64,000 nucleotides of DNA from NCBI RefSeq assembly GCF_000515215.1, contig NZ_KI911557.1, positions 5,348,721 to 5,412,720 of the forward strand. Reading direction: 5' to 3'. The notes beneath the pieces are model-generated. The model was not told where the DNA came from. It did not search any database and saw only the letters and a list, made by a program, of their open reading frames with translations. The position numbers and the translations under genes are program-made. The DNA comes from Methylomonas sp. 11b. Lineage in GTDB: Bacteria > Pseudomonadota > Gammaproteobacteria > Methylococcales > Methylomonadaceae. Below, piece after piece: positions 1 to 8,866 of the stretch (position 1 is its first letter; each line of letters begins with the position of its first letter).

Positions 1-1189
1 AATTCAGGCGTTCGGCTGCGGTTTTACTATCGGTGATGTCGGTGTGGGTGCCCAGCATGCGCACCGGCTGATTATTGGCGTCGCGCTCGACGATACTGCC
101 TATCGATAATATCCATTTCCAACTGTCGTCGGCGCAACGCTGCCGGTATTCCAGGCGATATTCTGCCAGTTCCCCGGCGATGTACTGCTGGTAAGTGTCG
201 GAAACGCGTTGCCGGTCATCAGGATGCAAGCGCATTATCCAGCTGTCGATAGTAGCGTCGAAATTCGCGGGGTCGTAGCCGAGCATGCTGGCGTATTCCG
301 CGTTGGTGATCATATTTCCGGTTTGTGGATTGAGATCATAAAAACCTTGTTTGGCTGCCTGCATGGACAGCCGCAAGCGTTCCTCGCTATCGGCGAGGGC
401 TTGCTGTGTGCTGCGCATTTCGGTGATGTCGTGCGCCAGGCCGTTCACTGCAACCACACGACCGTGATCGTCGAGCATAGGTGACTCATTGAGGCTGAGC
501 ACACGCAGACTGCCATCCTTACTACGCACTTCCACTTCGTAGTTCGGTGGTTTGATGCCCGCCAGGCATTGCTCGGTGTAGGTTCTGGCAAGCCGATTGA
601 TCGGGTTGTTGGTCGCGATATCGAAACAGTCGCAATATAGTTCGTCGGGTTTGTAGCCGAGGATATGCTCCACTGAAGGACCTAGATAAGTAAAAATACG
701 CTCGGTATCGTGGGAATACAGAAAGTATTCGTTACCGATGCTTTCCACCAAATCCCGGAAGCGTTGTTCGCTTTGCTTGAGTAGACTTTGTTGTTCTATA
801 AGGCTTTGCGTGGTGCGGTGCGAACGCAACACATAGCTGATGCGATGCGGCAACAGCGGCCATTGGATGGGTTTGCCGATAAAATCGGTAGCACCCAGCC
901 GAAAGGCGTCTTCCACTGCTTGCGTATCCTCGATAGCCGTCATCATGACAATCGGTACATTTTTGTCGCTGGCTGCACGCATGCCTTGCAAGCAAGTGAA
1001 ACCATCCATCTCCGGCATCATCACGTCCAGCAGAACCAAATCCGGCTCCGCTGCGATAAATTGTTCCAGTCCGGCCCGGCCGTTTTCGGTTTCGATCAGT
1101 TCGTAGCCGTCGGCTTGCAACATTTGCCTGACCAGCAGACGGACCATCGGATCGTCGTCGACTAACAGGATGCGCGGCTTGGCGGACAT
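1..1189 (-). CDS. Response regulator with two PAS domains, 3' end cut by window
   Basis: Reading leftward from ATG at 1189 the frame stays open to base 1, giving at least 396 residues; the C-terminus lies outside the window. The N-terminal ~120 residues are a receiver domain with the acidic pocket (LVDDD), the phospho-acceptor in LLDVMMPEMDG and a conserved K in GKP. Two PAS/PAC segments follow, each ending in a DIT motif (HDITEMR, HTDITDS). The missing C-terminus may be a GGDEF/EAL or kinase output; this cannot be told here. The ATG lies one base past the TGA of the upstream REC-PAS-GGDEF-EAL gene, so the two are almost certainly cotranscribed, and their receiver domains are visibly related. 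Likely a cytoplasmic signalling protein acting with the hybrid kinase further upstream. Confidence 0.85.
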   Translation of the reverse strand, partial: MSAKPRILLVDDDPMVRLLVRQMLQADGYELIETENGRAGLEQFIAAEPDLVLLDVMMPEMDGFTCLQGMRAASDKNVPIVMMTAIEDTQAVEDAFRLGATDFIGKPIQWPLLPHRISYVLRSHRTTQSLIEQQSLLKQSEQRFRDLVESIGNEYFLYSHDTERIFTYLGPSVEHILGYKPDELYCDCFDIATNNPINRLARTYTEQCLAGIKPPNYEVEVRSKDGSLRVLSLNESPMLDDHGRVVAVNGLAHDITEMRSTQQALADSEERLRLSMQAAKQGFYDLNPQTGNMITNAEYASMLGYDPANFDATIDSWIMRLHPDDRQRVSDTYQQYIAGELAEYRLEYRQRCADDSWKWILSIGSIVERDANNQPVRMLGTHTDITDSKTAAERLN

Positions 1190-1190
1190 G

Positions 1191-3335
1191 TCAGACTTTG
1201 TCGGCTAACAAGCGTTGCGCATTGAATGCACGTACAAATGCTGCAAACTCATTGGCGGGCATGGGCTTGTTGTACAAAAAGCCTTGCACTACCTCGCAAC
1301 CACTGTCCAGCAGGAAGTTGGCTTGATCTTCATTCTCCACGCCCTCCGCGACGACTTCCAGCGACAGCGCGTCGGCCAGCGCCAATATCGCCGCGGTAAT
1401 CGCCATATCGTCTTCATTGTGCGGAAGGTCGCGGACAAAGCAATGATCGACTTTCAATTCCGAGATAGGCAGTTTTTTCAAATAAGACAAGGATGAATAA
1501 CCGGTACCGAAGTCGTCGATACTGATTTTGACGCCCAGAGCTTGCAATTCCCGTAGCGTGATTAAGGCGTCGTCGATATGGTCGAGCAAAATGGTTTCGG
1601 TCAGTTCCAGCTTGAGGTAGCGCGGTTCCAGGCCGATGCCGGTCAATACTTCGCGGACATGATTGCCAAAGCCGTATTGTCTGAATTGAGTGGCTGATAC
1701 ATTCACCGCCATGATCAGCCCTTGGCTTAGTCCCGATTGTTGCCAGTGCAAAGTTTGCCGGCTGGCATTTTCCAGCACCCAATCACTGATTTGGCCAATC
1801 AAGCCGGAATCTTCGGCAATCGGAATAAATTGCGATGGGCCAATTAAACCTAGCTCCGGGTGCTGCCAGCGAATCAAGGCTTCGCAACCGACGACTTGTT
1901 GGCGGCGGATATTGATTTTGGCTTGATAGTAAAGTTGTAATTCATGGCGTTCTATGGCCCGGCGCAGGCTGTTTTCCATCGCCAGCTTATGAAACGCGGC
2001 AACATTTAGCGATTTACTGAAAAATTGATAATTGTTATGGCCGTGTTCGCTGGCATGGTTCATCGCAAACTCGCCGTTTTTGATGAAACTGTCTTCATCC
2101 TGGCCGTCCCCCGGATAGACGGCGATGCCGATATTGATGCCCAGAAACAGCTCCGTGTTCTCCACCGGAAAAGCGTGCTGCATTATCTGAAAAATCCGCT
2201 TAGCCACTTTGACGCTATCGCGCGTGTCCTCGATATGATTCAGTAACACTGTAAATTCGTTACCGCCCAGCCGGGAGACAGTCATGTCCGCCAGTTCGTA
2301 ATCGGCGTTAATGGAGATGTAGTCGCAATCTCTAATTTCGGCCAGTAAACGCTCGGCGAACAATTTCAACACCTGATCGCCGATTTTCGGCCCGAGTGTC
2401 TCGTTGATGCGTTTGAAACGATCGATACTGATAAATAAAGTTGAAATTACCGTGCCGTAGCGCGTGCAGTAGGACATCGCTTGCGCCAGAACTTCTTTGA
2501 ACAGCGTCCGGTTGGGCAGGCCGGTAAGCGGGTCGTAGTAGGATAAAAGCCGGACCCGTTCTTCTATGTGACGGCGTTCGGTTATATCTTGCAGAGTGCC
2601 GTGAATATGGCTTACCTGCCCATCGTCGATCACGGGTTTGCCTTGAATATGAATCAGATGATTAGCGCCATCCTGATGAGTAACCGGTAATTCCAGGCGA
2701 AAACTGCGCTGGTTTTTTACGCAAAGATCGATGGATTGTTGCAGCTTGCCGACTTCCGATTGCAGCACGGATTTGTATAAGTCGCGGCATTTATGTTCGA
2801 ACGATGACCGATTGGTGTCGAGGATATTAAAGACTTCGTCCGACCATTGCATATTGTCGTCGGCGACAGACCAGTACCAACTGCCCAGTTGCGCTATTTT
2901 TTGCGCTTGGCGCAGTTCGGCTTCGCTTCTGGCCAGTTCCTCTAACGTTGCAACCGAGCGCAGCAAGTAACGTAAGCGGTGTGGCAGGGTCGGCCAATTG
3001 AGCGGTTTTGGGATAAAGTCGGTCGCGCCCAATTGAAAGGCGCGATTGACCGATTCCAGGTCGTCCATGCCGGTCAGCATCACTACGGGCAACAAGCTGT
3101 TGCCGGGCATGTTTTTGATAGCTTGCAGGCAGTCGAAGCCGTTGAGGTCCGGCAACATAACGTCCAGTAATACCAGATTGGGCCGTTCGCTGGCTGCCAA
3201 TGCCAAGCCTTGCTTGCCGCTAGCCGCGCAAATGACATCAAACGCTTCTCTTTGCAGAATTTCTTGCAACATCAGACGCACCATATCGTCGTCGTCTATC
3301 GCTAAAATCAGGCTGCGTGCAGGTAATCGTGCCAT
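1191..3335 (-). CDS. REC-PAS-GGDEF-EAL cyclic-di-GMP signalling protein
   Basis: A 714-residue cytoplasmic protein. Order: receiver domain (about 8-125; phospho-acceptor in LLDVMLPDLNG), PAS/PAC (about 140-262, ending LQDITERR), GGDEF (about 265-440) and EAL (about 450-705). The EAL part keeps the residues expected of a c-di-GMP phosphodiesterase: CEALIRW, KLELTET, IDDFGTGYSSL, KVDHCFVRDL and VAEGVE. The cyclase signature reads GGNEF rather than GG(D/E)EF, so the GGDEF half may be weak, inactive or a GTP-sensing regulatory domain. Its ATG overlaps the stop of the hybrid kinase gene by one base (TAATG), indicating translational coupling and suggesting it is that kinase's response regulator. 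Domain calls are firm; net enzyme direction (degradation) is inferred. Confidence 0.92.
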   Translation of the reverse strand: MARLPARSLILAIDDDDMVRLMLQEILQREAFDVICAASGKQGLALAASERPNLVLLDVMLPDLNGFDCLQAIKNMPGNSLLPVVMLTGMDDLESVNRAFQLGATDFIPKPLNWPTLPHRLRYLLRSVATLEELARSEAELRQAQKIAQLGSWYWSVADDNMQWSDEVFNILDTNRSSFEHKCRDLYKSVLQSEVGKLQQSIDLCVKNQRSFRLELPVTHQDGANHLIHIQGKPVIDDGQVSHIHGTLQDITERRHIEERVRLLSYYDPLTGLPNRTLFKEVLAQAMSYCTRYGTVISTLFISIDRFKRINETLGPKIGDQVLKLFAERLLAEIRDCDYISINADYELADMTVSRLGGNEFTVLLNHIEDTRDSVKVAKRIFQIMQHAFPVENTELFLGINIGIAVYPGDGQDEDSFIKNGEFAMNHASEHGHNNYQFFSKSLNVAAFHKLAMENSLRRAIERHELQLYYQAKINIRRQQVVGCEALIRWQHPELGLIGPSQFIPIAEDSGLIGQISDWVLENASRQTLHWQQSGLSQGLIMAVNVSATQFRQYGFGNHVREVLTGIGLEPRYLKLELTETILLDHIDDALITLRELQALGVKISIDDFGTGYSSLSYLKKLPISELKVDHCFVRDLPHNEDDMAITAAILALADALSLEVVAEGVENEDQANFLLDSGCEVVQGFLYNKPMPANEFAAFVRAFNAQRLLADKV

Positions 3336-6079
3336 TATGAAAGTTTGAGTTGCGAAAGCCGCTGGAGGATTTCTTTATATTCTGTTTGCAGGCATTCGGC
3401 AACCCGGCTATCGAATTGCAAAGTGTTGTTCCGTGCCGCATTTTCAAGCGCACGAGCCTGTTCCGCCAAGTTTAGTGCGCCAATGTTGGCGGCGGCCGAT
3501 TTTAAACTATGCGCGGCATGCCGCACTGTTTCCGTATTGCGGTCCAGCAGGCCGGAGCGGAGTATCGCGATATGTTGCTCGGCATTCGTCCCAAACAAGG
3601 CCAATACATCCTCGACCAGCGCGCTGCCGCCAATTTCCCGTAAGGTATTCAGCGCGGACGGGTCGAGGGTTGCGTCAATCGATTTAATCTCGGGTGCGGG
3701 TTTATTGATGGTTGCTGTGGGTAGCGGGGCTACCAATGCCTGGATTTTGTCTTGCAAGGTTTTTTGTAAAAACGGTTTACTAAGATAATCATCCATGCCG
3801 GACTGCAAACAGCGTTCGCGATCACCTTCCATGGCGTTGGCGGTGAGGGCGATGATGGGGATTCGAGGCAAATTGCGGTTGCTTTCCCGATTGCGGATGT
3901 GTTGGGTTGCGGTGTAACCATCCATGACAGGCATCATGCAATCCATCAGGATTAGATCGACAGGCTCGCGGCTGATAATGTCCAGCACTTCCCGGCCGTT
4001 ATTCGCCAGCGACAGGGTGTAGCCTAGCTGGCGCAACATGGCGCTGCACACTTTCTGGTTAACCGGATTGTCCTCGGCCAGCAGGATTCGAATTGTTCTA
4101 GGGGCCGAGGCCGGCACACTGATAGATTGCGGTTTTTGCGACATTAACCCGAGCAGCGCATCTTGCAGGGTGCGCCTGTGTATAGGCTTGTGGAGGTAGA
4201 GGTCGCAGGCGCTGCCGCGAATCTTAGCTAATACGTCTTCGTCGTTGCTGGAGGTGATGATGACGATGCGGATACTGGCAAATCGCCAGTCGATACGAAT
4301 TCGTTGGGTTAATTCGACGCCGTTCATGCCTAGCATTTTCATGTCCAGCACGGCAATGTCGAAAAATAGACCCAAGTGTGCCGACTGATCGAGAATCTCC
4401 AGGGCATGTGCGCCATTTTTGGCGACGCGGGTAAACATCCCAAAATCGGTCAAGTGATTTTCCAGGATTTTCGCATTGGTGGCGTTATCTTCCACCAGTA
4501 AGACCTGTTTGCCTTGCAGATCGTTGCCGGGCAAGGTCGCGGGCAGGGCTTCGTTAGCTTGGCGGAGCGGGATGTGTAGGGTGAATACCGAGCCGCTGTT
4601 CGCGCTGCTTTGCACCTGGATATTGCCGCCCATCAATTCGCTCAGTTCCTTGCTGATCGCCAATCCCAGGCCGGTGCCGCCGTATTTGCGGGTCGTGGAG
4701 CCGTCGGCTTGACTGAAGGATTTGAATAAACGGGCTTGGGTGTCCGGGGGGATGCCGATGCCGGTATCGCTGATGCAAAACTCCAGACACATGCTGTCGG
4801 CCGACTGGCAGCGATCCGGGGCGGCAACGTTGACCTGCATTTTCACCGAGCCGGCTTCGGTAAATTTGATGGCGTTGGATAACAAGTTGGTAAGTATTTG
4901 CCGTAAGCGATAAGGATCGCCTCTCACGTCGCGCGGCACCCGGTTGTCGACGGTACAAACCAGTTCGATATTTTTGCTGCTGGCGCGTTCGAAGAATAAG
5001 GCTGCGAGTTGGTCGGTGATATTGATCAAGTTAAAATCGATTTCCTCCAGCTCCAGTTTGCCAGCTTCGATTTTTGAAAAATCCAGAATGTCGTTGATTA
5101 CTGTCAACAGTGAATCGGCGGAACTGAACACGGTTTCCGCGTATTGGCGTTGCGTGGTGTCCAGGTCAGTGCCCAACAGTAATTCGGTCATGCCCAGCAC
5201 ACCGTTCATCGGTGTGCGGATTTCGTGGCTCATGGTTGCCAGAAATTGCGACTTGGCGATATTGGCGGCTTGGGCATCGACGACGGCCTGACGCAGGTCG
5301 GCGGTGCGTAGATCGACTTGTTTTTCCAGGTTGCCGCGCTGATTTTCCAGTTCGGCATCGCGTTGTTGTACCCGCTCTATCATCTGGTTGAAGCTTCTTA
5401 CCAATTCGCCGATTTCGTCCTCGCCTTCGCCTTGGGCGCGTACCATGTAGTTGTTGTCCCTGGATACCTGTTTGGCCAAGGACGACAAACGGATCAGCGG
5501 CGCGGCAATCGATTCCGCGAGGCGTCGTCCGAAAAATACCGCCAGAATAAACGACACCACCATCACCAAAAAAATTTGGCCCAGACTAATAATCACCATA
5601 CGCCACATGGGCTTTAAGTCGAGCTGCAAGCGCAAGGTGCCGATCACGTCGCCGTTATCGTCCGGTAAGGGGTTCAAAATTACCTGGCTCAATATCCGCA
5701 GGCCCTGATTGCGTTGTTGTTGTTCCGCATCGCCCAAGGTGGCGGGGAAACTGTCCGGTGCGGCCTTGGCGGGGTAATGGGCGAAAATTTCGCCGTCGTT
5801 TTTGTAGAGCTGCGCGGAGATGATTTCGGATTTGCCGCGTAATGTTGCCAGAATCTCGGTGCCGGTTTTGGTGTCGCCAAACAGCAGCGCGGCGTTGGCA
5901 TTAAAACCGATCATTTTGCCGAGCGAACGCACCTCCATTGACAGTTCTCGCCGCTCCTGCCAGATATGCGTCATGCTGGTAATTAACAAGGTAAACAGCA
6001 GAGCCAATGCCAAGGTGATGGCTTGCAAGCGTTGCAGCTTGTAGGTCATCGGCAGATTGGCCAGTTTGTCGCGAATCAT
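3335..6079 (-). CDS. Hybrid sensor histidine kinase (CHASE8-HAMP-HisKA-HATPase-REC-REC-Hpt)
   Basis: A 914-residue BarA-like inner-membrane kinase. A transmembrane helix (about 14-36) is followed by a periplasmic CHASE8-type sensor ([11 protein letters not shown], about 40-150), a second helix (about 160-185) and HAMP. The dimerisation domain has the phospho-histidine in [10 protein letters not shown]; the ATPase shows [17 protein letters not shown] and [10 protein letters not shown]. Two receivers follow (LLVEDN with [17 protein letters not shown] with [11 protein letters not shown]), then an Hpt domain with its histidine in [14 protein letters not shown]. All phosphorelay residues appear present. 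CHASE8 is the sensor of YfiN-type cyclases, which YfiR represses; here a yfiR-like gene lies just upstream, so YfiR probably controls this kinase instead. The downstream c-di-GMP gene overlaps its stop by one base. Confidence 0.93.
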   Translation of the reverse strand: MIRDKLANLPMTYKLQRLQAITLALALLFTLLITSMTHIWQERRELSMEVRSLGKMIGFNANAALLFGDTKTGTEILATLRGKSEIISAQLYKNDGEIFAHYPAKAAPDSFPATLGDAEQQQRNQGLRILSQVILNPLPDDNGDVIGTLRLQLDLKPMWRMVIISLGQIFLVMVVSFILAVFFGRRLAESIAAPLIRLSSLAKQVSRDNNYMVRAQGEGEDEIGELVRSFNQMIERVQQRDAELENQRGNLEKQVDLRTADLRQAVVDAQAANIAKSQFLATMSHEIRTPMNGVLGMTELLLGTDLDTTQRQYAETVFSSADSLLTVINDILDFSKIEAGKLELEEIDFNLINITDQLAALFFERASSKNIELVCTVDNRVPRDVRGDPYRLRQILTNLLSNAIKFTEAGSVKMQVNVAAPDRCQSADSMCLEFCISDTGIGIPPDTQARLFKSFSQADGSTTRKYGGTGLGLAISKELSELMGGNIQVQSSANSGSVFTLHIPLRQANEALPATLPGNDLQGKQVLLVEDNATNAKILENHLTDFGMFTRVAKNGAHALEILDQSAHLGLFFDIAVLDMKMLGMNGVELTQRIRIDWRFASIRIVIITSSNDEDVLAKIRGSACDLYLHKPIHRRTLQDALLGLMSQKPQSISVPASAPRTIRILLAEDNPVNQKVCSAMLRQLGYTLSLANNGREVLDIISREPVDLILMDCMMPVMDGYTATQHIRNRESNRNLPRIPIIALTANAMEGDRERCLQSGMDDYLSKPFLQKTLQDKIQALVAPLPTATINKPAPEIKSIDATLDPSALNTLREIGGSALVEDVLALFGTNAEQHIAILRSGLLDRNTETVRHAAHSLKSAAANIGALNLAEQARALENAARNNTLQFDSRVAECLQTEYKEILQRLSQLKLS

Positions 6080-6111
6080 GGGTGGCGTTGAGATGTCGTC
6101 TGCATGCGGGC

Positions 6112-6741
6112 TTATTTACCGGCCAAAATGTTTTTAGCCAGTTTCAGCAGCTGGGCGCTGATTCGCGTGTTGCCGGCATTGGCGGTTTCTAAGTTAATCT
6201 CAAAGCTGAGCCGATTGCCGTCCTGAATCAAACCTATGGTGCCGCCCTGGTTGATAAACCCTGATTTGTCGCTGACGCTGACCACCGGCGAGCCTTTTAA
6301 TTCGCGTGCATAATCGCCCGGATTGTCGGCGGTATCGATAAAGATCAGATGGCAGGACTTCAAATCTTTGGCTGCTATATTGCGGACGATATCCAAGGGC
6401 TTGCCGTTCACCGTTTTGCCTTCCAACATCAACAAATGGTCGCCGAAATCGGTATGACTGCTCAGGCACAAGGTATAACGATTCGGCGCGGTTGCCGACT
6501 CCGGCCATTCGATAAACTTAAAGAAATTATATAAAAACGCCACTTTCACCGCCGCTTCGCTGGCCGCTTCGGCTTGGCACAAATGGCCGCTAAGCAGTAA
6601 GGGTAGCAACAGCATTTTGCTGAGTAGCGCGATAGGCGCGAATCTTGGTTTTTCCGCAGGGCGCCGGCACGACGCATCGCAGCCGCAATTTCGGCACGAT
6701 CCGCACAATCTTGCATAACGATGGCGCAAGATTCGCTTCAT
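6112..6741 (-). CDS. YfiR-family (DUF4154) periplasmic protein
   Basis: A protein of about 209 residues. The core after [19 protein letters not shown] is typical of the YfiR/DUF4154 family, whose founding member is a periplasmic repressor of the CHASE8 cyclase YfiN. A hydrophobic stretch ([10 protein letters not shown]) ending near QAEA looks like a signal peptide but is preceded by ~45 residues rich in Arg and Cys, so either the n-region is unusually long or translation starts at the internal Met. I chose ATG at 6741 (AGGTG lies upstream); GTG at 6750 is in frame too. It sits between the TonB receptors and the CHASE8 kinase on the same strand. Role as an envelope input to the kinase is inference from family and context. 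Confidence 0.85.
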   Translation of the reverse strand: MKRILRHRYARLCGSCRNCGCDASCRRPAEKPRFAPIALLSKMLLLPLLLSGHLCQAEAASEAAVKVAFLYNFFKFIEWPESATAPNRYTLCLSSHTDFGDHLLMLEGKTVNGKPLDIVRNIAAKDLKSCHLIFIDTADNPGDYARELKGSPVVSVSDKSGFINQGGTIGLIQDGNRLSFEINLETANAGNTRISAQLLKLAKNILAGK

Positions 6742-6783
6742 ATTCGACACCTGTTCTTTGCTATATGCATAGTGTCGGGTCGC

Positions 6784-8853
6784 TTAAAAGTCCCAGCGCA
6801 AGGTGCCGTATACCTCGCGTTGCACGGCTGTGGCGGTGGAAAACATATCCGAGCCGTATTCGAAATGACTGCTATTCAGCAAATTTCGGCCCACTAGCGC
6901 TAGTTCCACGCCCGCGCCCAAATCCCATCCCAAACGTGCATCGAGGTCCTGATAGGCTCTGGACTGATCGCCGTTTAGACCGGTCGCGTCGGAATAGCGC
7001 CAATTCAGATCCAGCTTGAGTTGTGGGGAGAATTGGTACATAGACCAGAGCATGGCTTTGTGGGCCGGGTAGCTGTCTCCCGATATAAGGCTAGTGTTTG
7101 TCGGTGCCAGCGGGGATAGGCGAAAGCGTTCTTCTTCGTGGCTATAAGTGGCGCGCAGTTTCCAATCTTCAGTCGCTTGCCAATCCAGACTGATTTCCCC
7201 ACCGTATACTTGCACATGCCCGTAGTTGTTGTAATCCAGGGTCTGTAGCAAGTAGCCGGCGAACCTTTGGATGTTAGGCGTCAAACTGACGTAATCGTCG
7301 TAGCTGTAATGATACAAGGCTATATCAGTGCTCAATTGGCGACTGATTTGGCCGCGCCAGCCCAGTTCGAAGCCGAGCATTTTCTCGGCGGTTAAATCGG
7401 GGTTGCCGTTTAGACTGCGCAGTACAGGCACGGTATTGCCGCGTATCGTGTATGGCTGGGTTTGCAGACCGTAGGAAATGTTCTGCTCGACCCAATTGGG
7501 CGTGCGTACCGAGCGGGATACCGAACCCCAGAACGAATGCTTTTCGTCGGGCGTCCACAGCAAGCGCGCGTTTGGCTGCACTTCGAATTGTGTGACCGGG
7601 TTGTGTTCCAGCTTACTGCCCAAGGTCAAATGCCAACGCTCAGGTACCAAGGTGATATCGTCCTGTGCAAACAGGCTGTAGATACGGTCGGTTCGATTGT
7701 TGGCATTCATCGAGATTTGCGGGCTATCCTGAAAGTTATTCAGGTTATATCGGACGCCAGCGCCCCAAACCAACATATGGCTATCGTTTAGCTTGTAGTT
7801 ATGCTGAAAATCGACGTCGATATTGTCGATTTGATATTCGGAATCCAGGTAGGGCGATTTCCGGCTGTGTCTGTCCCAATACATGCGCAATACGGTATTG
7901 GAGTCCGTGCTTTGATGTTGTTCCCAGCGCCCTTGAATGTAGTGGCCGGAGAATAATTGATCGGTGGGTAAGGTGCGCGAGTAGGGCGGCGCGAGCACCG
8001 GCGTCAGCTGGGATGTCAGCGAGGGGAATTGTTGCAGTGCGCCATTGCTCTCGCCGAGAAACGCATCGCCTTGCAGACTTAGTTTATTGGTAAAGTCGAT
8101 GGCTTTATCGTAACGAAAACCGATTTTGCTCATCTCGCCTTCATCGCCGGCCTTAGCGCTGCTGCCCTGGGTTTTTGAGTCGCTGTAGTTAGCGTAGCGG
8201 CCGTAGACTTTTAGATAGGCGTCGCCGCCTAAATCGGCGCCGTAGCGCAGACCGCCGCCGTAGCGTTGGGTGCCGACATGGCTGGATAGCAAACCGCCTT
8301 GCGTGTCTTTGGCCGATTTAGTGATGATGTTGATGACGCCGTTGACCGCATTGGCGCCCCACAAGCTGGCACCCGGACCGCGGATGACCTCGATGCGCTC
8401 GATGTCTTCCATCATCACATCTTGTTGATCCCACCATACTCCGGAAAATAGCGGGTTATAAACGCTGCGGCCATCTACCAAAACCAGTAATTTGTTGACA
8501 AACTGGCTGCTGAAGCCGCGCATCGATACGGCCCATTTATTGCCGTCAACTTTAGCGACATGCATGCCCGGCACCACGCGCAACGCTTCCGGAATAGTGG
8601 TGGCGCCGGTACGGCGGATTTCGTCGCTGCTCAGTACGAATAGGGCGGCGGGTACGTGTTTGACATCGGTGGGGACTTTCATCACCGAGGTCACATCGAG
8701 ATTCATTAATTGCTCGACGCTGAGGCCGGTCAAATCCGGTAAATTGTCGCGTTCAGGCTCTTGATTGGCGGCGTGTGAGGAGGGTTGTCCCAAACACAAA
8801 AGTGCTCCCAGGCCAATGGCCCAAGCTTTCGGTCGATAAAACGCCTTTTTCAT
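6784..8853 (-). CDS. TonB-dependent outer-membrane receptor
   Basis: A 689-residue protein with a signal peptide ending near SSHAANQE. A plug domain follows (roughly 50-175) with DEIRRTGATTIPEAL, VSMRGF and the IEVIRGPGASLWGANAVNG signature, then a C-terminal beta-barrel that finishes in a Phe (LRWDF), as outer-membrane barrels do. The stretch LTGLSVEQLMNLDVTSV before the plug is seen in a receptor subfamily often adjacent to signalling genes. Substrate cannot be told from sequence. It lies 13 bp downstream of a second receptor gene and 42 bp before the yfiR-like gene, so the set is probably one transcription unit whose receptors feed ligand or signal to the downstream phosphorelay. Confidence 0.92.
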   Translation of the reverse strand: MKKAFYRPKAWAIGLGALLCLGQPSSHAANQEPERDNLPDLTGLSVEQLMNLDVTSVMKVPTDVKHVPAALFVLSSDEIRRTGATTIPEALRVVPGMHVAKVDGNKWAVSMRGFSSQFVNKLLVLVDGRSVYNPLFSGVWWDQQDVMMEDIERIEVIRGPGASLWGANAVNGVINIITKSAKDTQGGLLSSHVGTQRYGGGLRYGADLGGDAYLKVYGRYANYSDSKTQGSSAKAGDEGEMSKIGFRYDKAIDFTNKLSLQGDAFLGESNGALQQFPSLTSQLTPVLAPPYSRTLPTDQLFSGHYIQGRWEQHQSTDSNTVLRMYWDRHSRKSPYLDSEYQIDNIDVDFQHNYKLNDSHMLVWGAGVRYNLNNFQDSPQISMNANNRTDRIYSLFAQDDITLVPERWHLTLGSKLEHNPVTQFEVQPNARLLWTPDEKHSFWGSVSRSVRTPNWVEQNISYGLQTQPYTIRGNTVPVLRSLNGNPDLTAEKMLGFELGWRGQISRQLSTDIALYHYSYDDYVSLTPNIQRFAGYLLQTLDYNNYGHVQVYGGEISLDWQATEDWKLRATYSHEEERFRLSPLAPTNTSLISGDSYPAHKAMLWSMYQFSPQLKLDLNWRYSDATGLNGDQSRAYQDLDARLGWDLGAGVELALVGRNLLNSSHFEYGSDMFSTATAVQREVYGTLRWDF

Positions 8854-8866
8854 ATGATCGGCCCTT

